The notes under the pieces were generated by a model, which saw only the letters and a program-made list of their open reading frames with translations, was not told the origin of the DNA and ran no database searches. From positions 1-46,026 of the forward strand of contig CABRXX010000018.1 in NCBI GenBank assembly GCA_902475025.1: a stretch of 46,026 bases of DNA, read 5' to 3'. Below are positions 32,849-40,747 of this stretch, piece after piece. The stretch comes from Merdiplasma sp905207905 (GTDB taxonomy: Bacteria > Bacillota > Clostridia > Lachnospirales > Lachnospiraceae). Every line of letters begins with the position of its first letter. Position 1 is the stretch's first letter. A program made the position numbers and the translations under genes.

Positions 32849-35179
32849 CTAAAACAGCATTCCGATCTGATATACTCCAAAAGCTGCAATCCAGGCAATC
32901 CCACACTGGCCAATCACCATAGCCGCCGCCCATCTTCCCCCCAATTCCCGCTTCACTGCGGCAATCGCTGCCACGCAGGGGGTATAGAGCAGACAGAATA
33001 CCAAAAGCGCTGCTGCTCCCACTGTAGTAAGACTGCTCTGCAAAGCTGCCGTGCTTCCAAACAGAACTGTAAGTGAGGAAACTACGCTCTCCTTTGCCAT
33101 AAATCCGGAGATCAGCGCTGTAACGATTCTCCAGTCCCCAAAACCAACAGGAAGGAAAATAGGCGCCAGCGCTCCTGCTACCAAAGCCAGGATGCTGTCC
33201 CTCGAATCTGCCACCATGTTCAGCCCCAGATCAAAATTCTGCAAAAACCAAATCAGGATCGTTGCCAGGAAGATCACCGTAAATGCTCTCTGAAGGAAAT
33301 CTTTTGCTTTATCCCACAGAAGATGCAGTACATTTTTTGCCCCAGGCATCCGGTAATTTGGCAGCTCCATCACAAAGGGGACTGCCTCCCCCTTAAAAGC
33401 TGTCTTTTTAAACAAAAGAGCCATTAGGATTCCCATTACAATGCCAAATACATACAGCCCGATCATCACCAGCGCGCCCCGGCCCGGGAAAAAGGCTGCT
33501 GTGAAAAAGGCATAAATGGGAAGCTTTGCCGTACAGCTCATAAAAGGTGTCAGCAGGATGGTCATTTTCCGGTCTCTGGCAGACGGCAGCGTCCGGCTTG
33601 CCATCACCCCCGGCACTGTACAGCCAAAGCCAATGAGCATGGGCACAATACTTCTTCCAGACAGCCCCAGCTTACGCAGAAGCTTATCCATTATGAATGC
33701 AACTCTGGCCATGTAGCCGCTGTCCTCCAAAAGGGACAGGAAGAAAAACAGAGTCACGATAATGGGCAGAAAGCTTAATACGCCTCCCACGCCATTGAAA
33801 ATGCCGTCGATCACCAGGGAGTGAATCACACTGTTTACGTGAGCAGCTTCCATGGCAGAAGATACCAGGCCTGTAAGGCTTTCGATGCCGCGCGCTAAAA
33901 GTCCCTGGAAAAATGCGCCGATCACATTAAAGGTGAGCCAGAACACCAGACCCATGATGCCGATAAAAGCCGGGATCCCCGTATACTTTCCTGTAAGGAA
34001 CTGATCGATCTTCCTGCTTCGAATCCGTTCCCGGCTCTCTTTTGGTTTAATCACCGTATCCTGACATACATCCTCTATGTAATCAAACCGCATCTGAGCC
34101 ACAGCGGCCGCCCGGTCCATACCGGTCTCCTCCTCCGTCTGTCTGGCGATCTCCTCCAGAATATTCTGTTCCTTATCCGTCAGCTGCAGCTGCTCTAAGA
34201 TCTTCTCATCGCCCTCCATCACCTTGCTGGCAGCAAAGCGAATGGGGATCTGCGCCCGCTGGGCATGATCATCGATCAGATGCATCACCGCGTGGATTCC
34301 TCTGTGGATTCCTTCCTCCCGCTTACAGAAGTCCGTCTCCAGCGGTCCCTCCTGGTATTTTGCCACATGGATGGCATGACGGATCAGTTCCTCGATGCCC
34401 TCTCCCTTGGCCGCTGAGATCGGGATCACCGGAACTCCCAGAGCTTCCTCCATCTCATTGACCAGAACAGAGCCGCCGTTCTCCCGCAGCTCATCCATCA
34501 TATTCAAAGCCACCACCATGGGGAACCCCAACTCCAGAAGCTGCATGGTCAGATACAGATTCCGTTCAATATTGGTGGCGTCCACAATGTTGATGATCCC
34601 TTTTGGCCTTTCCTTGATCACAAATTCTCTGGTAACAATCTCCTCGCTGCTGTAGGGAGACATCGAATAAATCCCCGGCAAATCTGTGATCAGAGTATTG
34701 TTATATCCCCGGATTACTCCATCCTTCCGGTCTACTGTAACTCCCGGAAAATTTCCCACATGCTGCTTGGAGCCGGTAAGCTGATTAAACAATGTGGTCT
34801 TCCCGCAATTTTGGTTGCCCACCAGGGCGAAAGTGAGCGTCTCACTCTCCGGAAGAGAAGTCTCTCCCTTCCGGTCATGGAACTTTCCCCCTTCACCGTA
34901 GCCTGGATGATGTTTTTCCTGGCGTTTCTCCGGCCTTTTTGCCTCCTTTGGGCTGTGGGGCTTACTGATTTTTATATTCTCTGCATCCGCCAGCCGGATA
35001 GTAAGTTCATAACCATGGATTCGAAGCTCAATGGGATCTCCCATGGGTGCATATTTTACCACTGTCACTTCCGTCCCCTGGATCAAACCCATATCCAAAA
35101 AATGCTGACGCAGCGCTCCGGAACCTCCCACAGCCTCTATGGTGGCTGTACTTCCTATTGATAGCTCATTTAGCTTCAT
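32849..35179 (-). CDS. feoB: Fused FeoA-FeoB ferrous iron transporter
   Basis: The 776-aa protein imports Fe2+ across the inner membrane. Residues 1-72 are a FeoA SH3-like domain. A His/Lys-rich linker (73-115) leads to the FeoB GTPase with G1 GNQNCGKT (121-128), G3 DLPG and G4 NMMD. The membrane part carries the Gate domains, including FLPIIVTLFFFLSLLEDSGYMARVAF and GFGCTVPGVMASRTL. FeoA is usually a separate gene, but such fusions exist in Clostridia and Bacteroidetes. No FeoC-like gene follows. A Fur or DtxR operator was looked for upstream and not recognised. Confidence 0.95.
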   Translation of the reverse strand: MKLNELSIGSTATIEAVGGSGALRQHFLDMGLIQGTEVTVVKYAPMGDPIELRIHGYELTIRLADAENIKISKPHSPKEAKRPEKRQEKHHPGYGEGGKFHDRKGETSLPESETLTFALVGNQNCGKTTLFNQLTGSKQHVGNFPGVTVDRKDGVIRGYNNTLITDLPGIYSMSPYSSEEIVTREFVIKERPKGIINIVDATNIERNLYLTMQLLELGFPMVVALNMMDELRENGGSVLVNEMEEALGVPVIPISAAKGEGIEELIRHAIHVAKYQEGPLETDFCKREEGIHRGIHAVMHLIDDHAQRAQIPIRFAASKVMEGDEKILEQLQLTDKEQNILEEIARQTEEETGMDRAAAVAQMRFDYIEDVCQDTVIKPKESRERIRSRKIDQFLTGKYTGIPAFIGIMGLVFWLTFNVIGAFFQGLLARGIESLTGLVSSAMEAAHVNSVIHSLVIDGIFNGVGGVLSFLPIIVTLFFFLSLLEDSGYMARVAFIMDKLLRKLGLSGRSIVPMLIGFGCTVPGVMASRTLPSARDRKMTILLTPFMSCTAKLPIYAFFTAAFFPGRGALVMIGLYVFGIVMGILMALLFKKTAFKGEAVPFVMELPNYRMPGAKNVLHLLWDKAKDFLQRAFTVIFLATILIWFLQNFDLGLNMVADSRDSILALVAGALAPIFLPVGFGDWRIVTALISGFMAKESVVSSLTVLFGSTAALQSSLTTVGAAALLVFCLLYTPCVAAIAAVKRELGGRWAAAMVIGQCGIAWIAAFGVYQIGMLF

Positions 35180-35231
35180 CTGCTGTTCCTTCCTTACTTA
35201 TATGTTTCTGTCAATTTATTCTGTCAGTTCT

Positions 35232-35259
35232 ATCATACACAAAAAACGGTAAAATTCAA
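35232..35259 (-). promoter_or_regulatory. Promoter of feoAB
   Basis: Minus-strand TTGAAT (35259-35254), a 16-bp spacer and TATGAT (35237-35232), about 50 nt before the start codon. No known iron-repressor palindrome overlaps it. Confidence 0.5.
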
Positions 35260-35427
35260 TGTAATTTTTTGCAGCTTTCATTCAGCTATCAGCTTTCCGG
35301 GCCTTTCTGCCCTGGGATTAACACATAAATAATGGCACATAAATATATTTGCAATGACTTCTCATTACTCCCCGATTTACAGAACCTTTGAGTATTTGTA
35401 ATTTTTTAATTTTGCACAACTGAATTT

Positions 35428-35595
35428 TTATTTCCTGTTTAAGTTTTTCAAACCGGGAATGGAACCGATGATCAAACCGCTTCCTACTCCCGGTGGAATA
35501 TTATCTAAGGTCACTCCTAAAGCTGCACCTAAAGCGATACCTATCGCCAGAAAATTGTTAGGATTACTCTTTTTTCTTTCACTTTTCATATTCAT
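35428..35595 (-). CDS. Small glycine-rich hydrophobic protein (55 aa)
   Basis: A 55-aa frame starting MNMKSERKKSNPNNFLAIG. The basic start is followed by a glycine-spaced hydrophobic segment (FLAIGIALGAALGVTL), then a GVGSGLIIGSIPG stretch. This is the pattern of small glycine-zipper membrane peptides. It starts three bases after the GNAT stop codon and has no clear ribosome site, so translation is probably coupled to that gene. The function is unknown. Similar small proteins are sometimes found next to acetyltransferases. Confidence 0.65.
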   Translation of the reverse strand: MNMKSERKKSNPNNFLAIGIALGAALGVTLDNIPPGVGSGLIIGSIPGLKNLNRK

Positions 35596-35598
35596 CTG

Positions 35599-36120
35599 CT
35601 ATTTTGGCAGCTCCATCTCATGATTCATTTTTACAAATCCATATTTTTCATACAACGGCCGCCCCATGTCCGTTGCCTCCAGAGAAATAGCTTTAATGCC
35701 CTTCCGTTTACAATCCTGCACCAAAAGATCTAATAGTTTCATAGCAACACCCCTTCTTCTATACGCCGGATCTGTATACATATTCATAATATAAGCCTTG
35801 CCACCACTTGGATTATGGTAGGTCGGCATTACTCGAAAAAAACTAACTGCCCCGGTTCCCACAAAATGGGTTCCATCAAAAGCCAAATACGCAATGTGCG
35901 AACCATCCCAAAGAGCTTTTTGATAATAACCATGCGATTGCCGTTCCACTTCGCTCATATCCGTATCATCCGGGAGCTGATTAGCCGCTCTTAACACTTT
36001 TATGCGTATTTTCGTCAATGCGTCTATATCTTCAATGGCCGCCTTCTTTATTTCATATTGAACGTCTAAGCTGCAAATATTTTGAGATGTTTCTGGTTTT
36101 TCTTTCTCAAAATCTTCCAT
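35599..36120 (-). CDS. GNAT family N-acetyltransferase
   Basis: The 173-aa protein has the acetyl-CoA-binding motif A (AYIMNMYTDPAYRRRGVAMKLLDLL, with RRRGVA) and the closing motif GRPLYEKYGFVKMNHEMEL. The substrate is unknown. The ATG follows AGGGAGG by seven bases. It is followed within 3 bp by the 55-aa peptide gene and lies 116 bp after the NTF2-like gene. Confidence 0.85.
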   Translation of the reverse strand: MEDFEKEKPETSQNICSLDVQYEIKKAAIEDIDALTKIRIKVLRAANQLPDDTDMSEVERQSHGYYQKALWDGSHIAYLAFDGTHFVGTGAVSFFRVMPTYHNPSGGKAYIMNMYTDPAYRRRGVAMKLLDLLVQDCKRKGIKAISLEATDMGRPLYEKYGFVKMNHEMELPK

Positions 36121-36236
36121 CCGACTGCCTCCCTGAACTTCCCATGGTGAATTTTCCTTACTCTCCAGTTTCTGAGCTTGCCCTTATCTCTGTTTTCTTT
36201 TTCATTTTGCACAGCTGGAAGCTCTCTATGGCAATA

Positions 36237-36656
36237 TTAAAACCACTTTGACTGCTCCTCCCTAAATTCAGGCGCATTGCCATGCTCATAGGGATCATAA
36301 TGATTCCGATTGCAGCCAAATTCCTTTAATGACTTTATTTTTTGATCCTTGTCCCATTCTACCAGGGAAATCCCGTCAAATTCCTCTATGGTTCCATTAT
36401 CCATTTTATTTTTAAAATACCACTCCACAACGGTTTGATCCTCTTTATGGAAAAACTGTTTAATGTCCCAAACAATCACTTGACCTCGCCTATTCCATTC
36501 GTGAAACCAGTGCTTTACCCTTTGACGCCCCCTATATTGAGGACTCCAGCTTTCGGTATAAACTACATCTTCTGCAAAAATATCATCAATACCCAGATCC
36601 TGTTTCGTAAGCCACATCTCAAACCATAAGCGGATCATTTTTTCCTGCTCCTGCAC
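36237..36656 (-). CDS. NTF2-like (SnoaL-type) protein
   Basis: A 139-aa product with the one-domain NTF2-like pattern: a helix (MIRLWFEMWLTKQDLGIDD), then FAEDVVYTESWSPQYRG, and later beta strands (TVVEWYFKNKMDNGTIEEFDGISLVEWD). Such proteins act as small enzymes or ligand-binding domains, and none is assigned here. The GTG start has GGAGG nine bases upstream; an ATG at 36638 with AGGAG is also possible. Confidence 0.75.
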   Translation of the reverse strand: MQEQEKMIRLWFEMWLTKQDLGIDDIFAEDVVYTESWSPQYRGRQRVKHWFHEWNRRGQVIVWDIKQFFHKEDQTVVEWYFKNKMDNGTIEEFDGISLVEWDKDQKIKSLKEFGCNRNHYDPYEHGNAPEFREEQSKWF

Positions 36657-36709
36657 CCTTCATTTCCTCCCTAACCTCCGCTCAGTCGTCCGCTTATATG
36701 CAGATCCCG

Positions 36710-36737
36710 ATTATAAAGCTCATTTTGCTCATTCAAA
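36710..36737 (-). promoter_or_regulatory. Possible promoter for the NTF2-like/GNAT genes
   Basis: Minus-strand TTTGAA (36737-36732), a 16-bp spacer and TATAAT (36715-36710), about 55 bp before the GTG start. Confidence 0.35.
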
Positions 36738-36758
36738 AGTAAATTCTTTAGAAACACT

Positions 36759-37394
36759 TCACATCCCATACTCTTTCAGCTCATCAAGAAATTCCTGATA
36801 GTCCTCCTCTGACCAGTAAAAAGTCAGATCTTCCTCTGAATAATCTTCCGGCTTATCCCGCATAAAGCTGCCGTCAACCTCATATCCCAGTCTCTGCAGC
36901 ACTGCCTGGGCAAATTCCCGGAAAAACATTCCGATCCCCGTGATTACATTGCCGTCCTCCACAATGCCTTTATGCAGAAAATTCTCTTTTTCAATAAAAT
37001 CAAAGGTATCTGCCATCTGCATAAAATAACCGGAAGTAAACTTTTTTCCACGAAGGATCCCGACCTTGGATAACAGTACCGGAGAGGAGGAGATGGCCGC
37101 AAAAATGGTATCTGAGTCTGCTCCTTTTTTCAAAAAAGCTATCAGCTGGTCATCGAACAGCGCAGGCATAGGGTTTATGGTTCCTGGAAGGATCACGCAG
37201 TCATAATCCGTTATGACGGCTTCCGCAGTTGTCTTAGTGGGAAGAACCCTCAGCCCCTCTTCGCTTACATATTCCTTCTTCCTGGCTGCAATAAAATCAA
37301 TCTTCTCCCCAAACCAGACCGTCAGCGCCGAGGTGAGACAGGTGATTTCCTGCAAAGAAAAATCCGGATACAACAAAACAGCATATTTTTTCAT
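36759..37394 (-). CDS. DJ-1/PfpI-like protein with serine at the nucleophile site
   Basis: A 211-aa protein of the DJ-1/PfpI superfamily (class I glutamine amidotransferase-like). Visible are YPDFSLQEITCLTSAL, the strand DYDCVILPGTINP and the nucleophile-elbow region FAAISSSPVLLSKVGIL. At the elbow the usual cysteine (AAIC) appears to be Ser102. It may therefore lack the classical thiol activity or have a non-enzymatic role. The C-terminal ~30 residues are acidic (EDYSEEDLTFYWSEEDYQEFLDEL). The ATG has AGGAGG upstream. Confidence 0.75.
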   Translation of the reverse strand: MKKYAVLLYPDFSLQEITCLTSALTVWFGEKIDFIAARKKEYVSEEGLRVLPTKTTAEAVITDYDCVILPGTINPMPALFDDQLIAFLKKGADSDTIFAAISSSPVLLSKVGILRGKKFTSGYFMQMADTFDFIEKENFLHKGIVEDGNVITGIGMFFREFAQAVLQRLGYEVDGSFMRDKPEDYSEEDLTFYWSEEDYQEFLDELKEYGM

Positions 37395-37410
37395 AGCTTC
37401 CTCCTTTTCT

Positions 37411-37426
37411 ACCTATATAGATAGGT
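37411..37426. promoter_or_regulatory. Palindrome ACCTAT-N4-ATAGGT before the DJ-1-like gene
   Basis: A perfect 6-bp inverted repeat with a 4-bp centre, 17 bp upstream of the start codon and directly before the ribosome site. Its size and position fit a repressor operator of TetR or MarR type. No regulator gene is adjacent. Confidence 0.45.
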
Positions 37427-37477
37427 CAAAATCCAGCACATCTCTATGGCGTTATACGCGGATCCTGACTTCTAAAT

Positions 37478-37930
37478 TTATCTGTGAATATACATTCTTA
37501 TCATATCCGGTCCATCACTTTCCTGCACCATACATAAAAATTCCCAGCCATATCTTTCGTAAAAATCTGTGTGGTCGGTAATCAGATAGATCGGCGTTAC
37601 GCCCTTTGTTTTCATATCTTTCACAACCAGATCAAGCAGCTGTCCCGCAATTCCCTGACAACGATATTCCTTCTCTGTGTATACTGCGCAGACATTAGGA
37701 GCAAGGTCTTTTCTTCTATGAAAATCATTTTCGATTACGCCAAGACCGCCAACAATTTTCTCCCCATCCAAACAAAGATACCAGCCGTATTCTGTCTTGC
37801 CGCTAAGATAGGCTTCCATACACGCAAGATACGCCTCCTGCGGCACCTCCCATTTATCATGAAACCAGGCAGCCGCCTGTTTCTGGAACTGCGGTTTCTG
37901 TCTTAACGTAACATAGGTATACTCACTCAT
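37478..37930 (-). CDS. GNAT family N-acetyltransferase
   Basis: The 150-aa protein contains the acetyl-CoA motif NVCAVYTEKEYRCQGIAGQLLDLVVKDM (with RCQGIA) and the end motif DFYERYGWEF. It differs clearly from the GNAT at 35599-36120. The substrate is unknown. The ATG follows GAGGAG by eight bases. It stands 83 bp before the DJ-1-like gene. Confidence 0.85.
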   Translation of the reverse strand: MSEYTYVTLRQKPQFQKQAAAWFHDKWEVPQEAYLACMEAYLSGKTEYGWYLCLDGEKIVGGLGVIENDFHRRKDLAPNVCAVYTEKEYRCQGIAGQLLDLVVKDMKTKGVTPIYLITDHTDFYERYGWEFLCMVQESDGPDMIRMYIHR

Positions 37931-38083
37931 ATTTGCAACTCCTCAAATCTCACTTCCAAAAACCGAAACTTACTACGCTTCATCCGGCTGCTGCCCATCC
38001 TGGGGAAGCCATTTGCATTCTGTCATCCTTTTGCTTCTCATTTCCTGACGCGGCAAGGCCGCCAAAAGGCCATTTGAAAACTC

Positions 38084-38467
38084 TTATTCCGTAATTTCAA
38101 TCTGATTTCCTTCAATGCCAATGATACAGCTTTCATAATATCCGTCACCGGTTGTCCTTGGGCCGCTGACAATCCTGTATCCGTCATTTTTCAGTCTTTC
38201 AGTCAGTTCATCGACTGCCGCTTTGCTTCCCAGACGGAAGGCAATATGGCTATAACCTGTGCGATTCCATGTTTTTTCCCCATCTTCCATCACGGGCTTA
38301 TTCATGATCTCCAATCGGGCTCCATGGTCAAAACGCAAAAAATAAGAGCGGAAGTTTGTTGTTTTATTGTGATAGCCTTCATTTGGCACTGCATGAAAGT
38401 ACTTCACAAAAAAATCTCTTGCTGCCTCCAGGTCCGTTACATACATTGCAGCGTGCTCAATAAACAT
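38084..38467 (-). CDS. VOC (glyoxalase/bleomycin-resistance fold) protein
   Basis: The 127-aa product has the paired beta-alpha-beta-beta-beta VOC fold. It starts MFIEHAAMYVTDLEAARDFF, SHIAFRLG opens the second half, and GNQIEITE ends it, so the usual metal-ligand positions (His, Glu) are present. The specific reaction cannot be assigned. An in-frame GTG at 38476 is an alternative start; the ATG gives the usual N-terminus. It follows hemL by about 18 bp, so it may be read with the hem operon. Confidence 0.8.
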   Translation of the reverse strand: MFIEHAAMYVTDLEAARDFFVKYFHAVPNEGYHNKTTNFRSYFLRFDHGARLEIMNKPVMEDGEKTWNRTGYSHIAFRLGSKAAVDELTERLKNDGYRIVSGPRTTGDGYYESCIIGIEGNQIEITE

Positions 38468-38485
38468 CGTCTCCACCTTCCCTTC

Positions 38486-39760
38486 CTAAAAGTAGCTCTT
38501 CACACACCTTAAGGTCTCCTGAATATCCTCCTCTGTGTGGGCATCTGACAGGAACATGGCCTCGAACTGAGAAGGGGCCAGGTGGATGCCATGGTTGAGC
38601 ATATACTGGAAATAACGGGCAAAGGCTTTTGTATCAGAAGTCTTTGCGGAAGCATAATCCCTGACCTTCTCTTTGGTAAAGAACACACAGCCAAGAGAAG
38701 AAACGGAATTTACCTGGCAGTCCGCCTCCTTCTCCTGTAAAATCTCACGAAGGCCGTCATACAGCAGGTTTCCTTTCTGAGAAAGCCGGGTATAAATGTC
38801 CGGATCCTCCCACAGGATCCTCAGCTGGGCCAGGCCTGCGGCCATGGCAATGGGATTCCCGCTTAACGTTCCCGCCTGATATACCGGGCCTGCGGGAGCC
38901 ACCATTTCCATGATCTCTTTTCTCCCTCCGTAAGCCCCCACTGGCATCCCTGCTCCGATGATCTTTCCATAGGTAACCAGATCCGGTGTGATGTGGTAAT
39001 ATCCTGCAGCCCCTGCAAAACTAAGGCGAAAACCGGTGATCACTTCGTCAAAGATCAACAGCGCTCCGCGCTCATCGCACAGTCTGCGAAGGCCCTGCAA
39101 AAATCCTTCTTCCGGAGGAACCACACCCATGTTGGCTCCCACTGGCTCCACAATCACTGCCGCCACCTGATCCTCACACTCTGTAAAAAGCTGCTCCACG
39201 CTGTTTAAGTCATTGTACACAGCGATCATAGTATCCTCTGTGCATCCCCGGGGCACTCCGGCGCTGTCAGGAACTCCACTGGTCATCACACCGCTTCCCG
39301 CGCTCACCAGCATGGCATCGGTGTGTCCGTGATAGCAGCCTGCAAATTTTATGATCTTCGCTTTTCCAGTGAATCCTCTGGCTACACGGATGGCGCTCAT
39401 CACTGCCTCTGTGCCGGAGTTTACCATACGGATCATCTCCACATGAGGGATACGTTCACAGATAAACTCTGCCATCTCCACCTCCCGCTCTGTGGCGCAG
39501 CCAAAGCTTAAGCCATCCTCGCAGGCTTTGATCACTGCCTCCCGGATTCTCTCATCATTATGTCCCAGAATCATAGGCCCCCAGGAATCGATATAATCGA
39601 TATAAGCATTTCCATCCACATCATAAATCTTTGTTCCGCTGGCTCTCCGGATAAATCGGGGCGCCTCTGTCACGGAACCGTAGGCCCTCACCGGACTGTT
39701 CACCCCGCCTGGGATTCGCTTCACCGCTCTGGCAAATAATTCTTCTGATCTGCTCATCAT
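38486..39760 (-). CDS. hemL: Glutamate-1-semialdehyde 2,1-aminomutase
   Basis: HemL isomerises glutamate-1-semialdehyde, made by HemA, to 5-aminolevulinate. The 424-aa PLP enzyme shows MVNSGTEAVMSAIRVARGFTG, CYHGHTDAML, IFDEVITGFR and the PLP-binding lysine Lys266 in LVTYGKIIGAGMPVG. It begins at an ATG overlapping the hemB stop. It is the last tetrapyrrole gene of the leftward operon. Confidence 0.96.
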   Translation of the reverse strand: MMSRSEELFARAVKRIPGGVNSPVRAYGSVTEAPRFIRRASGTKIYDVDGNAYIDYIDSWGPMILGHNDERIREAVIKACEDGLSFGCATEREVEMAEFICERIPHVEMIRMVNSGTEAVMSAIRVARGFTGKAKIIKFAGCYHGHTDAMLVSAGSGVMTSGVPDSAGVPRGCTEDTMIAVYNDLNSVEQLFTECEDQVAAVIVEPVGANMGVVPPEEGFLQGLRRLCDERGALLIFDEVITGFRLSFAGAAGYYHITPDLVTYGKIIGAGMPVGAYGGRKEIMEMVAPAGPVYQAGTLSGNPIAMAAGLAQLRILWEDPDIYTRLSQKGNLLYDGLREILQEKEADCQVNSVSSLGCVFFTKEKVRDYASAKTSDTKAFARYFQYMLNHGIHLAPSQFEAMFLSDAHTEEDIQETLRCVKSYF

Positions 39761-40743
39761 CCAATTCTCCCTTCCTCAATAAAACGGGCGATCTCTTTTG
39801 CAAAATAAGTCAGATAGATATCTGCGCCTGCCCGGTATGCGCTGGCCGCCATCTCACAGATAATCCGATCTTCCTCAATGTACCCCAAACTGGCTCCTGC
39901 TTTTACCATGGCATACTCTCCGCTCACCGAATAGGCTGCCACCGGAAGCTGGATCCGGTCCTTTACCTCCCGAATCATATCCAGATAGGAAAGCGCCGGT
40001 TTTACCATGATAATGTCAGCGCCCTCCTCCGCATCCAGAAGTGCTTCCTTGATACCCTCCCGCCGGTTATGAAAATCCATCTGATAGCTTTTCCGGTCTC
40101 CAAATGCCGGGGCAGATCCTGCCGCATCCCGGAAAGGCCCGTAAAAAGCGGAGGCGTACTTCACTGCATAGGACATAATGGGAACCTCCTTGTAGTGATT
40201 CTGATCCAGCATCCTTCTAATCGCCCGTACCCGTCCGTCCATCATATCCGAGGGGGCCACCATATCCGCGCCGGCCTGCACATGGGAGAGAGCTGTCTTT
40301 GCCAGAAGCTCCAGGGTAGAATCATTTTCCACTTCTTTGCCCTGGAGCAGACCGCAGTGCCCATGGGAGGTATATTCACACATACACACGTCTGTGATCA
40401 GATACATCTGATTCTGAAACTCTTCCCTGGCTTTTCTCAAAGCCCGCTGTACAATACCATCCTCTGCATAGGCCTGACTCCCCACCTCGTCCTTGTGATC
40501 CGGAATGCCAAAGAACATCACCTTATCCACGCCCGCATCCAGAAGCTCTTCCAGCGCACCCGGAAGCGCATCCACACTGTACCGGTACTGCCCCGGCATG
40601 GTGGGAATCTCCTCTTTGATTCCCTGCCCCTCCTTCACAAATAAGGGATAGATCAGAGAGCTTTTATCCACTCTGGTCTCCCGTACCATTTTCCTTAAAA
40701 CTTCGCTTCCTCTTAACCGTCTTGGCCTGATATCCATATCCAT
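39757..40743 (-). CDS. hemB: Delta-aminolevulinic acid dehydratase (porphobilinogen synthase)
   Basis: HemB condenses two 5-aminolevulinates to porphobilinogen. The 328-aa protein has the cysteine zinc site Cys120, Cys122 and Cys130 (DVCMCEYTSHGHCG), so it is the zinc-dependent type. The two Schiff-base lysines lie in SYAVKYAS and IIMVKPALSYLD. It starts 4 bp after cobA-hemD and its stop overlaps hemL. Confidence 0.96.
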   Translation of the reverse strand: MDMDIRPRRLRGSEVLRKMVRETRVDKSSLIYPLFVKEGQGIKEEIPTMPGQYRYSVDALPGALEELLDAGVDKVMFFGIPDHKDEVGSQAYAEDGIVQRALRKAREEFQNQMYLITDVCMCEYTSHGHCGLLQGKEVENDSTLELLAKTALSHVQAGADMVAPSDMMDGRVRAIRRMLDQNHYKEVPIMSYAVKYASAFYGPFRDAAGSAPAFGDRKSYQMDFHNRREGIKEALLDAEEGADIIMVKPALSYLDMIREVKDRIQLPVAAYSVSGEYAMVKAGASLGYIEEDRIICEMAASAYRAGADIYLTYFAKEIARFIEEGRIG

Positions 40744-40747
40744 TTTA

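Noticed and set aside
35180..35427. Fur or DtxR operator before feoAB
   Set aside because: No palindrome similar to either consensus overlaps the promoter; iron control remains likely from family knowledge only.
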